Program-made: the position numbers and the translations under genes
Part shown: piece after piece, positions 52,108 through 61,028 of the stretch
Layout: every line of letters starts with the position of its first letter
Position numbering within the stretch: position 1 is the stretch's first letter
NCBI RefSeq assembly: GCF_001269925.1
Contig: NZ_LHVO01000028.1
Coordinates: 124,001-188,000 of the forward strand
Direction of reading: 5' to 3'
Source of the DNA: Pseudomonas sp. MIACH
Lineage (GTDB): Bacteria; Pseudomonadota; Gammaproteobacteria; Pseudomonadales; Pseudomonadaceae
DNA length: 64,000 nucleotides
Notes under the pieces: generated by a model
What the model was told of the DNA's origin: nothing
The model's input: the letters and a program-made list of their open reading frames with translations, nothing else
The model's database searches: none

Positions 52108-52857
52108 CTAACCGCGCTGCGCCTCCGCCTCTTCATGGGCATGGCGCAGTCGCTCGCGGCTATTGGTCAGGTGCAAGCGCATCGCCGCCCGCGCCGCATC
52201 CGAATCCTGGCGGGCAATCGCCTCATAAATCTCTTCGTGTTCGCGACTCAGGCGGCCCATATAGTGCTGGTGGTCATCATGGGCCAGGCGTGCCGAGTTC
52301 AGGCGGGTACGCGGAATGATGCTGGTGCCCAGGTGGGTCATGATGTCGGTGAAGTAGCGGTTACCGGTGGACAGTGCAATTTCCAAGTGAAATGCGAAGT
52401 CCGAGGCCACCGCATCACCGGCGTGGGCCGCGCTTTCATTCAGGGCGTCCAGCGCCGCGCGCATGGCAGCCAGTTGTTCATCGCTACGGCGCAGTGCGGC
52501 GAGCCCAGCGGACTCCACTTCCAGGCTGATCCGCAGTTCGAGAATCGCCAGCACATCACGCAGGGTCACCACGGTGGCCGGGTCGATGCGAAAGCCGCTT
52601 GGGCTAGGCGTATCCAACACAAAGGTGCCGATACCGTGGCGGGTTTCCACCTGCCCTGCCGCCTGCAAGCGGGAGATGGCCTCGCGGACCACGGTGCGGC
52701 TGACCCCATGGGCGTCCATGATCGCCGACTCGGTGGGCAGCTTGTCGCCACGCTTGAGTTGGCCGTCGCGGATCTGCTCTGACAGCACCGTGACCAATTC
52801 CTGGGCAAGGCTGCGGCGCTTGCGGGGAAGACGAGGGGCGGTGCTGGCGTTTTCCAT
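52108..52857 (-). CDS. FadR-type GntR transcriptional regulator
   Basis: A 249-residue repressor or activator: winged helix at about residues 15-85 (KLPTESAIMDAHGVSRTVVR) and a C-terminal all-helical FCD ligand domain. FadR-subfamily proteins often sense sugar acids. Its upstream region and the kdgD promoter share GGTTGTACGAT, so it probably controls the galactarate operon and itself. Confidence 0.85.
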   Translation of the reverse strand: MENASTAPRLPRKRRSLAQELVTVLSEQIRDGQLKRGDKLPTESAIMDAHGVSRTVVREAISRLQAAGQVETRHGIGTFVLDTPSPSGFRIDPATVVTLRDVLAILELRISLEVESAGLAALRRSDEQLAAMRAALDALNESAAHAGDAVASDFAFHLEIALSTGNRYFTDIMTHLGTSIIPRTRLNSARLAHDDHQHYMGRLSREHEEIYEAIARQDSDAARAAMRLHLTNSRERLRHAHEEAEAQRG

Positions 52858-52905
52858 GTGGAATCATCTATCTCGGTGGACTAAAACAGCATCATAGCCC
52901 ATGGC

Positions 52906-52929
52906 GGTTGTACGATCACCGTTTGTACC
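52906..52929 (-). promoter_or_regulatory. Candidate operator upstream of the GntR-family gene
   Basis: GGTTGTACGATCAC followed by GTTTGTACC. The first half is shared with the dyad at the kdgD promoter (GGTTGTACGATGAC). Position about 50-75 bp before the regulator start fits autoregulation. Confidence 0.5.
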
Positions 52930-53134
52930 GCACTTTCATATACACGCCGTCAGCTTTCAGCCCCGGCCAGCAACGGCACCCGCACAAACGGGTTCAAATT
53001 CGAACATAACGCACGGCTACTTCAAGCCTGGGTATTAGTGCCAAATGTTCTCGCGCACCTGGCAATTATGACAGCAGACGGCGTTCCGTCCCCGTAGCAG
53101 AGTAAAGCCTGTTACAGCAAACAGGTGGCGGGTG

Positions 53135-54724
53135 ATGAAACGTACGGGCAGGTATTACGCAACGATTGTGTGGCTGCTGGCATGCTCCGTTTACGCTGCG
53201 CCGCCGAATGTGCGCAATGGCGGCGGCGAAGACATCCTGCTTCAGGGCTTCCACTGGAACTCCAGCCGCAATACCCCGCAGAAATGGTATGAGGTGCTGG
53301 CACAAATGGCACCCACTATCGGCCAGGACGGCTTTACCAAAATCTGGCTGCCGCCCGCCTGGACCGATCAATCCAGTTGGAGTGACACGGCGTCGGGAAC
53401 GTCCGGCGGCGGTGAAGGTTACTTCTGGAACGACTTCGACAAGAACAGCCAATACGGCAGTGACAGCCAGCTCAAACAGGCGGTCACCGCCTTGGCGGGT
53501 GCCGGCGTGCAAGCGATCTACGACGTAGTGCCCAACCATATGAACGACAAGCTGCCGGGTAAACAGATGCGCTTTCCCAGGGGCCTCAAGCTGTGGCGCG
53601 ATGACTGCACAACCCCCGTCGTCTGTGATGAAGGCGACGCGTTCATGAGCGGCTCGGCCGACCTCAACACAAGCAACTCGGAAGTCTCGCAGCGCTTCAT
53701 GCAGGAATTCAGAAACCTGCGGGACAACTACAGCGCCAAAGGCTTGCGCTTCGATTTTGCACGCGGCTACGCGCCGGAGCGGGTTGATGTGTGGATGAAA
53801 AACTTCGGTGACCAAGCGTTCTGCGTCGGCGAGTTGTGGAAAGGCCCCAGCGAGTATCCGGCGAACGATTGGCGCAGCAAGGCCAGTTGGCAGGATGCGT
53901 TGAAGGACTGGTCGGATCGTTCCCACTGCAGCGTGTTCGATTTCGCCCTCAAGGAGCGCATGCAAAATGGCAGCGTGGCCGAGTGGCGCCATGGTTTGAA
54001 TGGCAACCCCGACCCGGCATGGCGGCAGGTCGCGGTGACTTTCGTCGACAACCACGACACCGGTTATTCGCCAGGGCAATACGGCGGGCAGCACCACTGG
54101 GCCCTTGCCGACCCGACACGCAATATCGCCTATGCCTACATTCTGCTGAGCCCCGGTACGCCCACCGTGTATTGGCCGGACATGTACGACTGGGGCCGGG
54201 GCGATCTGATCCGCAAGCTGATCAGCCTGCGCAAGGACGCCGGTATCAGGGCCGACTCCCCCATCAGTTTCCAGCCCCACTATTCCGGATTGGTGGCCGC
54301 CATCCAAGGCAGCCGCAAGCGCCTGCTGATCGCCCTGGACTCCGATCTCTCCAAAGTGCCTGACGGCTTCAGCCCAGCGCTGTTTGCGGACGGGCAGCGC
54401 ATCCGCTCGTGGCAGGCCGCCCCGGCACCTTCCGACACCACGACCACCTTGCATTGCGACAACGTCAGGCCAGGGCCCGGCCAGGCGGTCTACGCTGTGG
54501 GATCGACCATCGAACTAGGCGTATGGGACCCCGCCCACGCCATCGCACTGCAACCCAGCGCGGCCAATCGCTGGAGCGGCACTGTCGTGTGGCCAGCACA
54601 GCAACACATCGAATGGAAATGCCTGATCCGCAGCCTGAGCAATGTCAACGAGGTCTACTGGCAAGACGGCCCCAACAATCTGCTCACCACGGGGGCCGCC
54701 AGCGAAACAGTGGGGAGTTTTTGA
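53135..54724 (+). CDS. Maltotetraose-forming alpha-amylase with starch-binding domain
   Basis: Secreted GH13 enzyme, 529 residues: signal peptide (residues about 1-21), catalytic barrel, and C-terminal CBM20 (from about residue 440, CDNVRPGPGQAVYAVGSTIELG). It closely resembles the P. stutzeri G4-amylase (glucan 1,4-alpha-maltotetraohydrolase) as I recall it; D207 (GLRFDFARGYAPE), E233 (CVGELWKG) and D308 (DNHDTGYS) match its catalytic residues 193, 219 and 294 with a constant offset of 14. AGGTGG lies before the ATG; a GTG one codon earlier is less likely. Confidence 0.9.
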   Translation: MKRTGRYYATIVWLLACSVYAAPPNVRNGGGEDILLQGFHWNSSRNTPQKWYEVLAQMAPTIGQDGFTKIWLPPAWTDQSSWSDTASGTSGGGEGYFWNDFDKNSQYGSDSQLKQAVTALAGAGVQAIYDVVPNHMNDKLPGKQMRFPRGLKLWRDDCTTPVVCDEGDAFMSGSADLNTSNSEVSQRFMQEFRNLRDNYSAKGLRFDFARGYAPERVDVWMKNFGDQAFCVGELWKGPSEYPANDWRSKASWQDALKDWSDRSHCSVFDFALKERMQNGSVAEWRHGLNGNPDPAWRQVAVTFVDNHDTGYSPGQYGGQHHWALADPTRNIAYAYILLSPGTPTVYWPDMYDWGRGDLIRKLISLRKDAGIRADSPISFQPHYSGLVAAIQGSRKRLLIALDSDLSKVPDGFSPALFADGQRIRSWQAAPAPSDTTTTLHCDNVRPGPGQAVYAVGSTIELGVWDPAHAIALQPSAANRWSGTVVWPAQQHIEWKCLIRSLSNVNEVYWQDGPNNLLTTGAASETVGSF

Positions 54725-54726
54725 GC

Positions 54727-54760
54727 AAAAAAAGCCCCGGCAAAGCCGAGGCATTTTTTT
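54727..54760. terminator. Bidirectional terminator between amylase and sspB
   Basis: An A tract, GCCCCGGC-AAA-GCCGAGGC stem (one mismatch) and a T tract of seven. It should end the amylase message on one strand and sspAB on the other. Confidence 0.8.
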
Positions 54761-54786
54761 AACGTAGGCCCGAAGACTTACGCGCT

Positions 54787-55206
54787 TTACTTCACCACTT
54801 TCAGACTTGGCCGACCGCTTGGACGCGGTGGCTCGCTATCCGGTGGCGGCACATCATCGCCGTCTTCCTCTTCAATCACTTCGTCGTCCTCGAAAGGCGA
54901 CTCCAGATCGAACACCATGCCTTGGCCATTCTCCCGGGCATAGATGCCGAGGATAGCGCCAATCGGCACGTACAGCGTGTGCGGCACACCGCCGAAACGG
55001 CCTTCGAAACTGACAGCTTCGTTGTCCATGTGCAAGTGGCGCACCGCAGTGGGTGAAACGTTCAGGACGATTTGCCCGTCACTGGCAAAACCCTGCGGTA
55101 CCTGAACCGCTGGAAACTCGGAATTGACCAGCATGTGCGGGGTGCAATCGTTATCCACAATCCACTCATAGAGCGCGCGGACCAGATAAGGTCGACTGGA
55201 GTTCAT
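54787..55206 (-). CDS. sspB: SspB, ClpXP adaptor
   Basis: Delivers ssrA-tagged proteins to ClpXP. The 139-residue protein has the SspB substrate-binding fold (SSRPYLVRALYEWIVDNDCT), a flexible acidic linker and a C-terminal ClpX-binding tail (RPSGRPSLKVVK). The ATG is used; a TTG just upstream is less likely. It follows sspA by about 17 bases. Confidence 0.94.
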   Translation of the reverse strand: MNSSRPYLVRALYEWIVDNDCTPHMLVNSEFPAVQVPQGFASDGQIVLNVSPTAVRHLHMDNEAVSFEGRFGGVPHTLYVPIGAILGIYARENGQGMVFDLESPFEDDEVIEEEDGDDVPPPDSEPPRPSGRPSLKVVK

Positions 55207-55223
55207 CAACGGCTCCTTAAGCC

Positions 55224-55841
55224 TTAGCGCATATCGCGTTCGACACCAGACAGACTCGCCTGGAAAGCCTCACGCGCAAACTGGCGCTCCATGTAATCAA
55301 GCAGCGGCTTGGCTGGCCGCGGCAGTTCAATGCCCATAATCGGCAAGCGCCAGAGTATGGGTAATAGGCAGCAATCCACCAAGCTTTGTTCCTCACTGAG
55401 GAAAAAAGGCTTGTCGGCGAACAGCGGCGAAACGCCGGTCAGGCTCTCGCGCAATTCCTTGCGCGCCACGACACGAGCGGCCTCTTTGCTGCGCGAATCC
55501 AGAATCACATCCACCAGCCCGCACCAGTCACGCTGGATCCGATGGATCAGCAGGCGGCTGTTGGCACGCGCCACCGGATACACCGGCAGCAACGGCGGAT
55601 GGGGGTAACGCTCATCCAGGTATTCCATCACCACGGTTGACTCCCACAACGCCAGGTCACGATCGACCAGGGTGGGCAAGCTGCCGTAAGGGTTCACTTC
55701 GATCAGTTTCGGCGGATGACGACCTGCCTCCACACTGATGATCTCGGCGCTGACACCCTTCTCTGCGAGTACGATGCGTACTCGGTGGGAATAGTGGTCG
55801 GCGGGGTCGGAGTAACAGGCCAACCGATTGGTCACGCCCAT
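55224..55841 (-). CDS. sspA: SspA, stringent starvation protein A
   Basis: GST-like RNA polymerase-associated regulator, 205 residues ([20 protein letters not shown]; thioredoxin-like N-terminal half, helical C-terminal half). It lacks GST activity in E. coli and affects stress, acid tolerance and virulence genes. It is downstream of petABC and upstream of sspB. Confidence 0.93.
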   Translation of the reverse strand: MGVTNRLACYSDPADHYSHRVRIVLAEKGVSAEIISVEAGRHPPKLIEVNPYGSLPTLVDRDLALWESTVVMEYLDERYPHPPLLPVYPVARANSRLLIHRIQRDWCGLVDVILDSRSKEAARVVARKELRESLTGVSPLFADKPFFLSEEQSLVDCCLLPILWRLPIMGIELPRPAKPLLDYMERQFAREAFQASLSGVERDMR

Positions 55842-55990
55842 GGCGGTCCTCCTCGCTTGTTGAAATTATCGAAAGCTCAAAAACGAGCGCGCCCAGAGAG
55901 CATCCCTGTAACGCCTGGTACAACCAGGGCGCTACGTATTCAGAGATGCCGCTGGGCGCGCAAGATTAACAGCAATTGCTTACGGTTGGA

Positions 55991-56770
55991 TCAATGCACA
56001 TCCTTCCAGTATTCACGTTTGAGCAGATAGGCGAATACGAAGAAGAAAGCCAGGTACAGCAAGACGTAAGTACCGATGCGCTGGTGCTGCAGTTTTACCG
56101 GGTTGGCTGAGTAAGCCAGGAAGGTCACGAGATTCTTGACCGTCTCGTCGAACTGCTCTTCTGTCTGCGAACCTGGAGTTTCGATCTTCAGTTGATCGCA
56201 GGCTTCATGGGTCAGGGGCGTGCCGGTCAATGGATCGTATTGCTTCTTGCCGTCTTCGACGACCTGGATCTGCTTGCATCCTATCACTTGTTTGCCTTGC
56301 AGCCCGACCAGAACGTTAGGCATGCCGACGTTCGGGAACTGCTTGTTGTTCACTTGATAAGGGCGCGTAGGGTCTTCGTAGAAAGTCTTGAGGTAGTTGT
56401 ACAGCCAATCGGTACCACGCACGCGCGCCACCAGGGTCAGGTCGGGCGGTGCGGCGCCGAACCATAGCTTGGCGTCCGCCGGTTTCATGCCGATGTTCAT
56501 GTGGTCGCCAATCTTGGCGCCGGTGAACACCAGCTTCTCCAGCATCAGCTCATGGGGGATGCCCAGGTCATCGGCAACCCGCTCATAACGCTGGAACTTG
56601 GCACTGTGGCAGCCCATGCAGTAGTTGGCGAACGTCCGCGCGCCGTCTTGCAGGGCGGCCTTGTCCGACACGTCGATATCGACTTTTCCCAATTCCGGAC
56701 CACCGTGCTCGGCAGCGAAGGACAGTAGCGGCAGGGCCGCAAGCATCAATGCAACGAATAATTTTTTCAT
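55991..56770 (-). CDS. petC: Cytochrome c1 of the bc1 complex
   Basis: Ubiquinol-cytochrome c oxidoreductase subunit, 259 residues. It has a signal peptide (about 1-20), haem site CMGCH (51-55) and a C-terminal membrane anchor (YVLLYLAFFFVFAYLLK). Its ATG overlaps the petB stop as TGATG. Confidence 0.95.
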   Translation of the reverse strand: MKKLFVALMLAALPLLSFAAEHGGPELGKVDIDVSDKAALQDGARTFANYCMGCHSAKFQRYERVADDLGIPHELMLEKLVFTGAKIGDHMNIGMKPADAKLWFGAAPPDLTLVARVRGTDWLYNYLKTFYEDPTRPYQVNNKQFPNVGMPNVLVGLQGKQVIGCKQIQVVEDGKKQYDPLTGTPLTHEACDQLKIETPGSQTEEQFDETVKNLVTFLAYSANPVKLQHQRIGTYVLLYLAFFFVFAYLLKREYWKDVH

Positions 56771-57981
56771 CAGCCAGTCACCCTTTCCGGAACCGGTTTG
56801 GTCTTCTCGAGCCGGGTGTAGAACGGCATCAGAATGAAGTAGGCGAAGTACAGGAAGGTGCAGACCTGCGACAGCAGCGTACGCTCAGGGGTCGGCGCCA
56901 ATACGCCCAACACGCCCAGGATCACGAATGCAATGCAGAACACCCACAGCCAGATTTTGCTCAGCCAGCCTTTGTAGCGCATGGACTTGACCGGGCTCCG
57001 GTCGAGCCACGGCAGCACGAACAGCACAGCAATGGCCGCGCCCATGGCAATTACGCCCATGAGCTTGTCGGGAATCGCCCGCAAGATCGCGTAGAACGGC
57101 GTGAAGTACCAGACCGGGGCAATGTGCTCAGGGGTCTTGAAGGCGTTCGCCTGTTCGAAGTTAGGCTTCTCGAGGAAATAACCGCCCATCTCCGGGAAAA
57201 AGAACACGATCGAGCAGAACACGAAGAGGAACACGACCACGCCGACAATGTCTTTCACGGTGTAGTACGGGTGAAACGGGATGCCGTCCAGCGGAATGCC
57301 GTTCTCGTCCTTGTGCTTCTTGATGTCCACGCCATCCGGGTTATTGGAGCCCACTTCGTGCAGTGCCAGGATATGCAGCACCACCAGGCCCAGGATCACG
57401 ATGGGCAGCGCCACGACGTGCAGGGCGAAGAAGCGGTTCAGGGTGATGCCGGAGATGAGGTAGTCACCACGGATCCACTGGGTCAGGTCGTTGCCGATGA
57501 CCGGGATCGCACCGAACAGCGAGATGATCACCTGGGCACCCCAGTACGACATCTGGCCCCATGGCAGCAGGTAGCCCATGAAGGCTTCGGCCATCAGCGC
57601 CAGGTAGATCAGCATGCCGAACACCCACACCAGTTCGCGGGGCTTCTGGTACGAGCCGTAGAGCAGGCCACGGAACATGTGCAGGTAGACCACGATAAAG
57701 AACGCCGAAGCACCGGTGGAGTGCAGCAGGCGCAGGATCGAGCCGTACTCGACGTCACGCATGATGTATTCGACAGACGCAAACGCCTCTTCCGCCGACG
57801 GGGTGTAGCTCATCGTCAGCCAGACACCGGTGACGATCTGGTTAACCAGCACCAGCAGCGCCAGGGAACCGAAGAAGTAGAAGAAGTTGAAGTTTTTTGG
57901 CGCGTAATACTTGCTGAGATGGTCTTCCCACATTTTAGTGGCGGGGAAGCGTGCATCGACCCAATCCATGAACTTGCTCAT
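56770..57981 (-). CDS. petB: Cytochrome b of the bc1 complex
   Basis: Integral membrane subunit with two haems b and the quinone sites, 403 residues and eight or so segments. The paired histidines lie in the blocks FIVVYLHMFRGLLYGSY and FFALHVVALPIVILGLVVLH. Its ATG overlaps the petA stop as TGATG; a GTG one codon earlier was not used. Confidence 0.96.
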   Translation of the reverse strand: MSKFMDWVDARFPATKMWEDHLSKYYAPKNFNFFYFFGSLALLVLVNQIVTGVWLTMSYTPSAEEAFASVEYIMRDVEYGSILRLLHSTGASAFFIVVYLHMFRGLLYGSYQKPRELVWVFGMLIYLALMAEAFMGYLLPWGQMSYWGAQVIISLFGAIPVIGNDLTQWIRGDYLISGITLNRFFALHVVALPIVILGLVVLHILALHEVGSNNPDGVDIKKHKDENGIPLDGIPFHPYYTVKDIVGVVVFLFVFCSIVFFFPEMGGYFLEKPNFEQANAFKTPEHIAPVWYFTPFYAILRAIPDKLMGVIAMGAAIAVLFVLPWLDRSPVKSMRYKGWLSKIWLWVFCIAFVILGVLGVLAPTPERTLLSQVCTFLYFAYFILMPFYTRLEKTKPVPERVTG

Positions 57982-58574
57982 CACGCGTTCTCCTTATCGA
58001 GGCCAATGACAATGAGGTCGTCAGTTTCGTAGGTATGCGGAGGTACAGGCAGGTTCAGAGGAGCAGGCTGGGACTTGTAGACGCGGCCCGCCAGATCGTA
58101 GTGGGAGCCGTGGCAGGGGCAGAAATAACCACCCACCCAATCTTTACCCAGATCGACTGGAGCGACTTCCGGGCGGAAGGTAGGTGAGCATCCCAGGTGA
58201 GTGCAGAGGCCGACCAGCAGCAGAATCTCTGGCTTGATCGAACGTGCTTCGTTTTTGGCGTAGGCGGGTTGGTCGGATTTCTCGGATTTCGGGTCAGACA
58301 ACTGGCCTTCGATCTTTTTCAGATTTCCCAGGATTTCCTCAGTACGACGAACAATGAACACCGGCTGGCCGCGCCACTCAGCAATCATCTGCTGGCCTGG
58401 CTCGATCTTGCTGACATTCACTTTCACCGGTGCACCTGCGGCTTTCGCCTTGGCACTGGGAAACCATGACCCCACGAACGGGACCGCAGCCCCCACCGCT
58501 CCTGCAGCACCCACCACGGATGTGGCTGCTACTAAGAAGCGACGCCGGCCTGCATTCACGCCGTCATTGCTCAT
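57981..58574 (-). CDS. petA: Rieske iron-sulfur protein of the bc1 complex
   Basis: A 197-residue protein carrying the [2Fe-2S] cluster: CTHLGC (124-129) and CPCHGSH (152-158). A twin-arginine signal-anchor (GRRRFLVAATS, residues 9-19) places it on the periplasmic face. First of the three-gene bc1 operon. Confidence 0.96.
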   Translation of the reverse strand: MSNDGVNAGRRRFLVAATSVVGAAGAVGAAVPFVGSWFPSAKAKAAGAPVKVNVSKIEPGQQMIAEWRGQPVFIVRRTEEILGNLKKIEGQLSDPKSEKSDQPAYAKNEARSIKPEILLLVGLCTHLGCSPTFRPEVAPVDLGKDWVGGYFCPCHGSHYDLAGRVYKSQPAPLNLPVPPHTYETDDLIVIGLDKENA

Positions 58575-58720
58575 TCAGTCCTCTCCCATCAGCTTTTTGG
58601 CCTGTTAAATCAGGCGTCTACTAAGTATTAAATCTGAACTTATAAAAATTTTGCCGAATGGTAATGAAAAGCCCCACGTATGACAAGGGAATTGCCCGGG
58701 CCTCCCCCTCCAGGCCTTGT

Positions 58721-58747
58721 AGTATAGGGGGTCTACGGATGTGGCAA
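58721..58747 (-). promoter_or_regulatory. Candidate promoter for petABC
   Basis: Leftward, TTGCCA and TATACT are 15 bases apart, in the 266-bp gap between petA and rpsI. The -10 is good, but the spacing is short, so confidence is limited. Confidence 0.4.
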
Positions 58748-58785
58748 GTTGTCACGCCAAAAATTGTGTATAAATCGCAGGCAAT

Positions 58786-58823
58786 AAAAAACGCCCAGCT
58801 CCGTGAGGAGGCTGGGCGTTTTT
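58786..58823 (-). terminator. Terminator after rpsI
   Basis: AAAAACGCCCAGC and GCTGGGCGTTTTT form a clean stem-loop with a T tract, about 18 bases past the rpsI stop; it ends the rplM-rpsI message. Confidence 0.9.
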
Positions 58824-58840
58824 GTGAAACGTAAAGCGAA

Positions 58841-59233
58841 TTAACGCTTCGAGTACTGCGGACGCTTACGCGCTTTACGCAGACCGACTTTCTTACGTTC
58901 AACTTCACGAGCATCGCGAGTAACGAAGCCAGCTTTGCGCAGAGCGCCACGCAGGGTTTCGTCGTACTGCATCAGAGCGCGAGTGATACCGTGGCGGATT
59001 GCGCCAGCTTGACCACTTACACCGCCACCGATAACGGTGACGTAGATGTCGAACTTTTCAACAGTCTCGGTCAATTCCAGCGGCTGACGAACTACCATGC
59101 GGGCAGTTTCGCGACCGAAGAAGTTGTCCAGGGTGCGGTTGTTGATCGAGATGTTACCAGTGCCCGGACGCAGGAAAACGCGTGCGGTTGCGGTTTTGCG
59201 ACGGCCAGTGCCGTAATTTTGAGTCGCCGACAT
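58841..59233 (-). CDS. rpsI: Ribosomal protein S9 (uS9)
   Basis: A 130-residue 30S subunit protein with the characteristic basic tail ending in [17 protein letters not shown], which reaches the tRNA anticodon site. It follows rplM by 14 bases, the universal pair. Confidence 0.98.
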   Translation of the reverse strand: MSATQNYGTGRRKTATARVFLRPGTGNISINNRTLDNFFGRETARMVVRQPLELTETVEKFDIYVTVIGGGVSGQAGAIRHGITRALMQYDETLRGALRKAGFVTRDAREVERKKVGLRKARKRPQYSKR

Positions 59234-59247
59234 AATGAACTATTCCG

Positions 59248-59676
59248 TTAAAACTTCAGTTCTTGGGGCTGCTGAGCAGCATGAGGGTGTACAGCGCCCG
59301 CATAGACTTTCAGCTTGCGAAACATATCGCGACCCAGTGGGCCCTTCGGCAGCATGCCTTTGACCGCGATTTCGATCGGGGCTTCAGGCTTCTTGGAGAT
59401 CAGGCCTTCAAAGTTGGAAGACTTGATACCGCCTGGGAAACCGGAGTGACGGTAGTACATTTTGTCTTGCGCTTTGTTGCCGGTAACACGTACCTGCTCA
59501 GCGTTGATGATCACGATGTAGTCACCGGTGTCAACGTGAGGGGTGTACTCAGGCTTGTGCTTGCCACGCAGACGGCTGGCGACTTCAGTGGCCAGACGAC
59601 CCAGGGTCTGACCAGCGGCGTCGACGACAAACCAGTCGCGCTGAACTGTTTCCGGTTTTGCAGTAAAAGTTGTCAT
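59248..59676 (-). CDS. rplM: Ribosomal protein L13 (uL13)
   Basis: A 142-residue 50S assembly-initiator protein ([21 protein letters not shown]-terminus [13 protein letters not shown]). First gene of the rplM-rpsI operon; its leader of about 250 bp reaches towards the divergent aldo/keto reductase gene. Confidence 0.98.
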   Translation of the reverse strand: MTTFTAKPETVQRDWFVVDAAGQTLGRLATEVASRLRGKHKPEYTPHVDTGDYIVIINAEQVRVTGNKAQDKMYYRHSGFPGGIKSSNFEGLISKKPEAPIEIAVKGMLPKGPLGRDMFRKLKVYAGAVHPHAAQQPQELKF

Positions 59677-59718
59677 TCTTTAATAGCCTCAGGGGCCGCC
59701 CTGTAAATTAGACGGCGG

Positions 59719-59747
59719 ATCTTACTGAATAGTGCGTACTTTGACAA
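59719..59747 (-). promoter_or_regulatory. Promoter for rplM-rpsI
   Basis: Leftward, TTGTCA and TAAGAT are separated by exactly 17 bases, about 45 bp before the rplM ATG. The spacing and -35 are good for a ribosomal protein operon. Confidence 0.6.
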
Positions 59748-59924
59748 GTCAAAGGCAGCCGGATACAGACGCTATCGGGGGCTCGGGTCGGCGCGTCCGT
59801 TCAACGGCAAGATTCTTCGGCAGGCGGCGCATCACTTCCACTGCAGAAAGAGGTGGGCAATTATGCAGATTGCGAAAAAAAATTCAACCTGCTTTTATGA
59901 TTGTTTTCCCTGAAGGAGTACCCG

Positions 59925-60965
59925 ATGGATTATCGACAGCTGGGCCGTACGGATCTGAACGTGAGCGCGATAGCCCTGGGCACCATGACCTGGGGTGAGC
60001 AAAACAGCGAGGCAGAGGCCTTCGCGCAGATTGAACGGGCCAAGGCCGCGGGGATCAACTTCCTCGACACGGCGGAAATGTACCCGGTGCCGCCCAAGGC
60101 CGACACCTATGCCACCACCGAGCGTTATATCGGTAATTACTTCAAAAGCCGTGGCGACCGTGCCGACTGGATCCTCGCCAGCAAGATCGCCGGCCCCGGC
60201 AACACCATCGACTACATCCGCGACGGCCACCTGCGCCACAACCGCAAGCACATCGTCGAAGCCCTGGACGCCAGCCTCAAGCGCCTGCAAACCGACTGGA
60301 TCGACCTCTACCAGTTGCACTGGCCGGAGCGCAGCACCAACTTCTTCGGCCAACTGAGCTACAAGCACAAGGACGAAGACGACCTCACCCCACTGGAGGA
60401 AACCCTCGAAGCGCTGGATGAGCAGGTGAAGGCCGGCAAGATCCGCCATATCGGCCTGTCCAATGAAACCCCATGGGGCACCATGAAGTTCCTGGCCCTG
60501 GCCGAAGCCCGTGGCTGGACCCGTGCGGTATCGATCCAGAATCCCTACAACCTGCTCAACCGCAGCTTTGAAGTGGGCCTGGCAGAAGTCGCCATTCGCG
60601 AGCAATGCGGCCTGCTGGCTTACTCGCCCCTGGCGTTCGGCATGCTCAGTGGCAAGTACGAAGGTGGCGCACGCCCGGCCAAAGCGCGCCTGACCGAGTA
60701 CAGCCGCTTCAGCCGCTACTTCAACCCGCAGTCGGAGGCCGCGTGCAGCCGCTACGTGGCACTGGCCCGCGAGCACGGTCTGGACCCAGCGCAGATGGCG
60801 TTGGCGTTCGTGACCCAGCAACCGTTCGTGACCAGCAACATTATTGGCGCGACGAGCCTGGAACAGCTGGACAGCAACATTGCCAGTGCTGACCTGAAGC
60901 TGTCGAAGGAAGTACTGGAAGGGATCGAGGCGATTCAGAAGGATCATCCGAATCCTGCGCCTTGA
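59925..60965 (+). CDS. Aldo/keto reductase, Tas type
   Basis: NADP-dependent oxidoreductase, 346 residues, the length of E. coli Tas. The tetrad is visible: D48, Y53 (DTAEMYP), K87 (ILASKIAG) and H132 (YQLHWPE). The blocks match the AKR family. AAGGAG precedes the ATG; an upstream frame was rejected. Substrate unknown. It converges on an acyl-CoA dehydrogenase gene. Confidence 0.9.
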   Translation: MDYRQLGRTDLNVSAIALGTMTWGEQNSEAEAFAQIERAKAAGINFLDTAEMYPVPPKADTYATTERYIGNYFKSRGDRADWILASKIAGPGNTIDYIRDGHLRHNRKHIVEALDASLKRLQTDWIDLYQLHWPERSTNFFGQLSYKHKDEDDLTPLEETLEALDEQVKAGKIRHIGLSNETPWGTMKFLALAEARGWTRAVSIQNPYNLLNRSFEVGLAEVAIREQCGLLAYSPLAFGMLSGKYEGGARPAKARLTEYSRFSRYFNPQSEAACSRYVALAREHGLDPAQMALAFVTQQPFVTSNIIGATSLEQLDSNIASADLKLSKEVLEGIEAIQKDHPNPAP

Positions 60966-60972
60966 TTGATCT

Positions 60973-61012
60973 GTAGACCCCTATCGGGGGCAAGCCCCCG
61001 ATAGCGGTCTAC
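60973..61012. repeat. Family B REP hairpin, compact
   Basis: GTAGACCCCTATCGGGGGC and its near-complement form a single compact hairpin between the convergent aldo/keto reductase and acyl-CoA dehydrogenase genes. Confidence 0.65.
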
Positions 61013-61028
61013 ACAAACAACACAGCAC

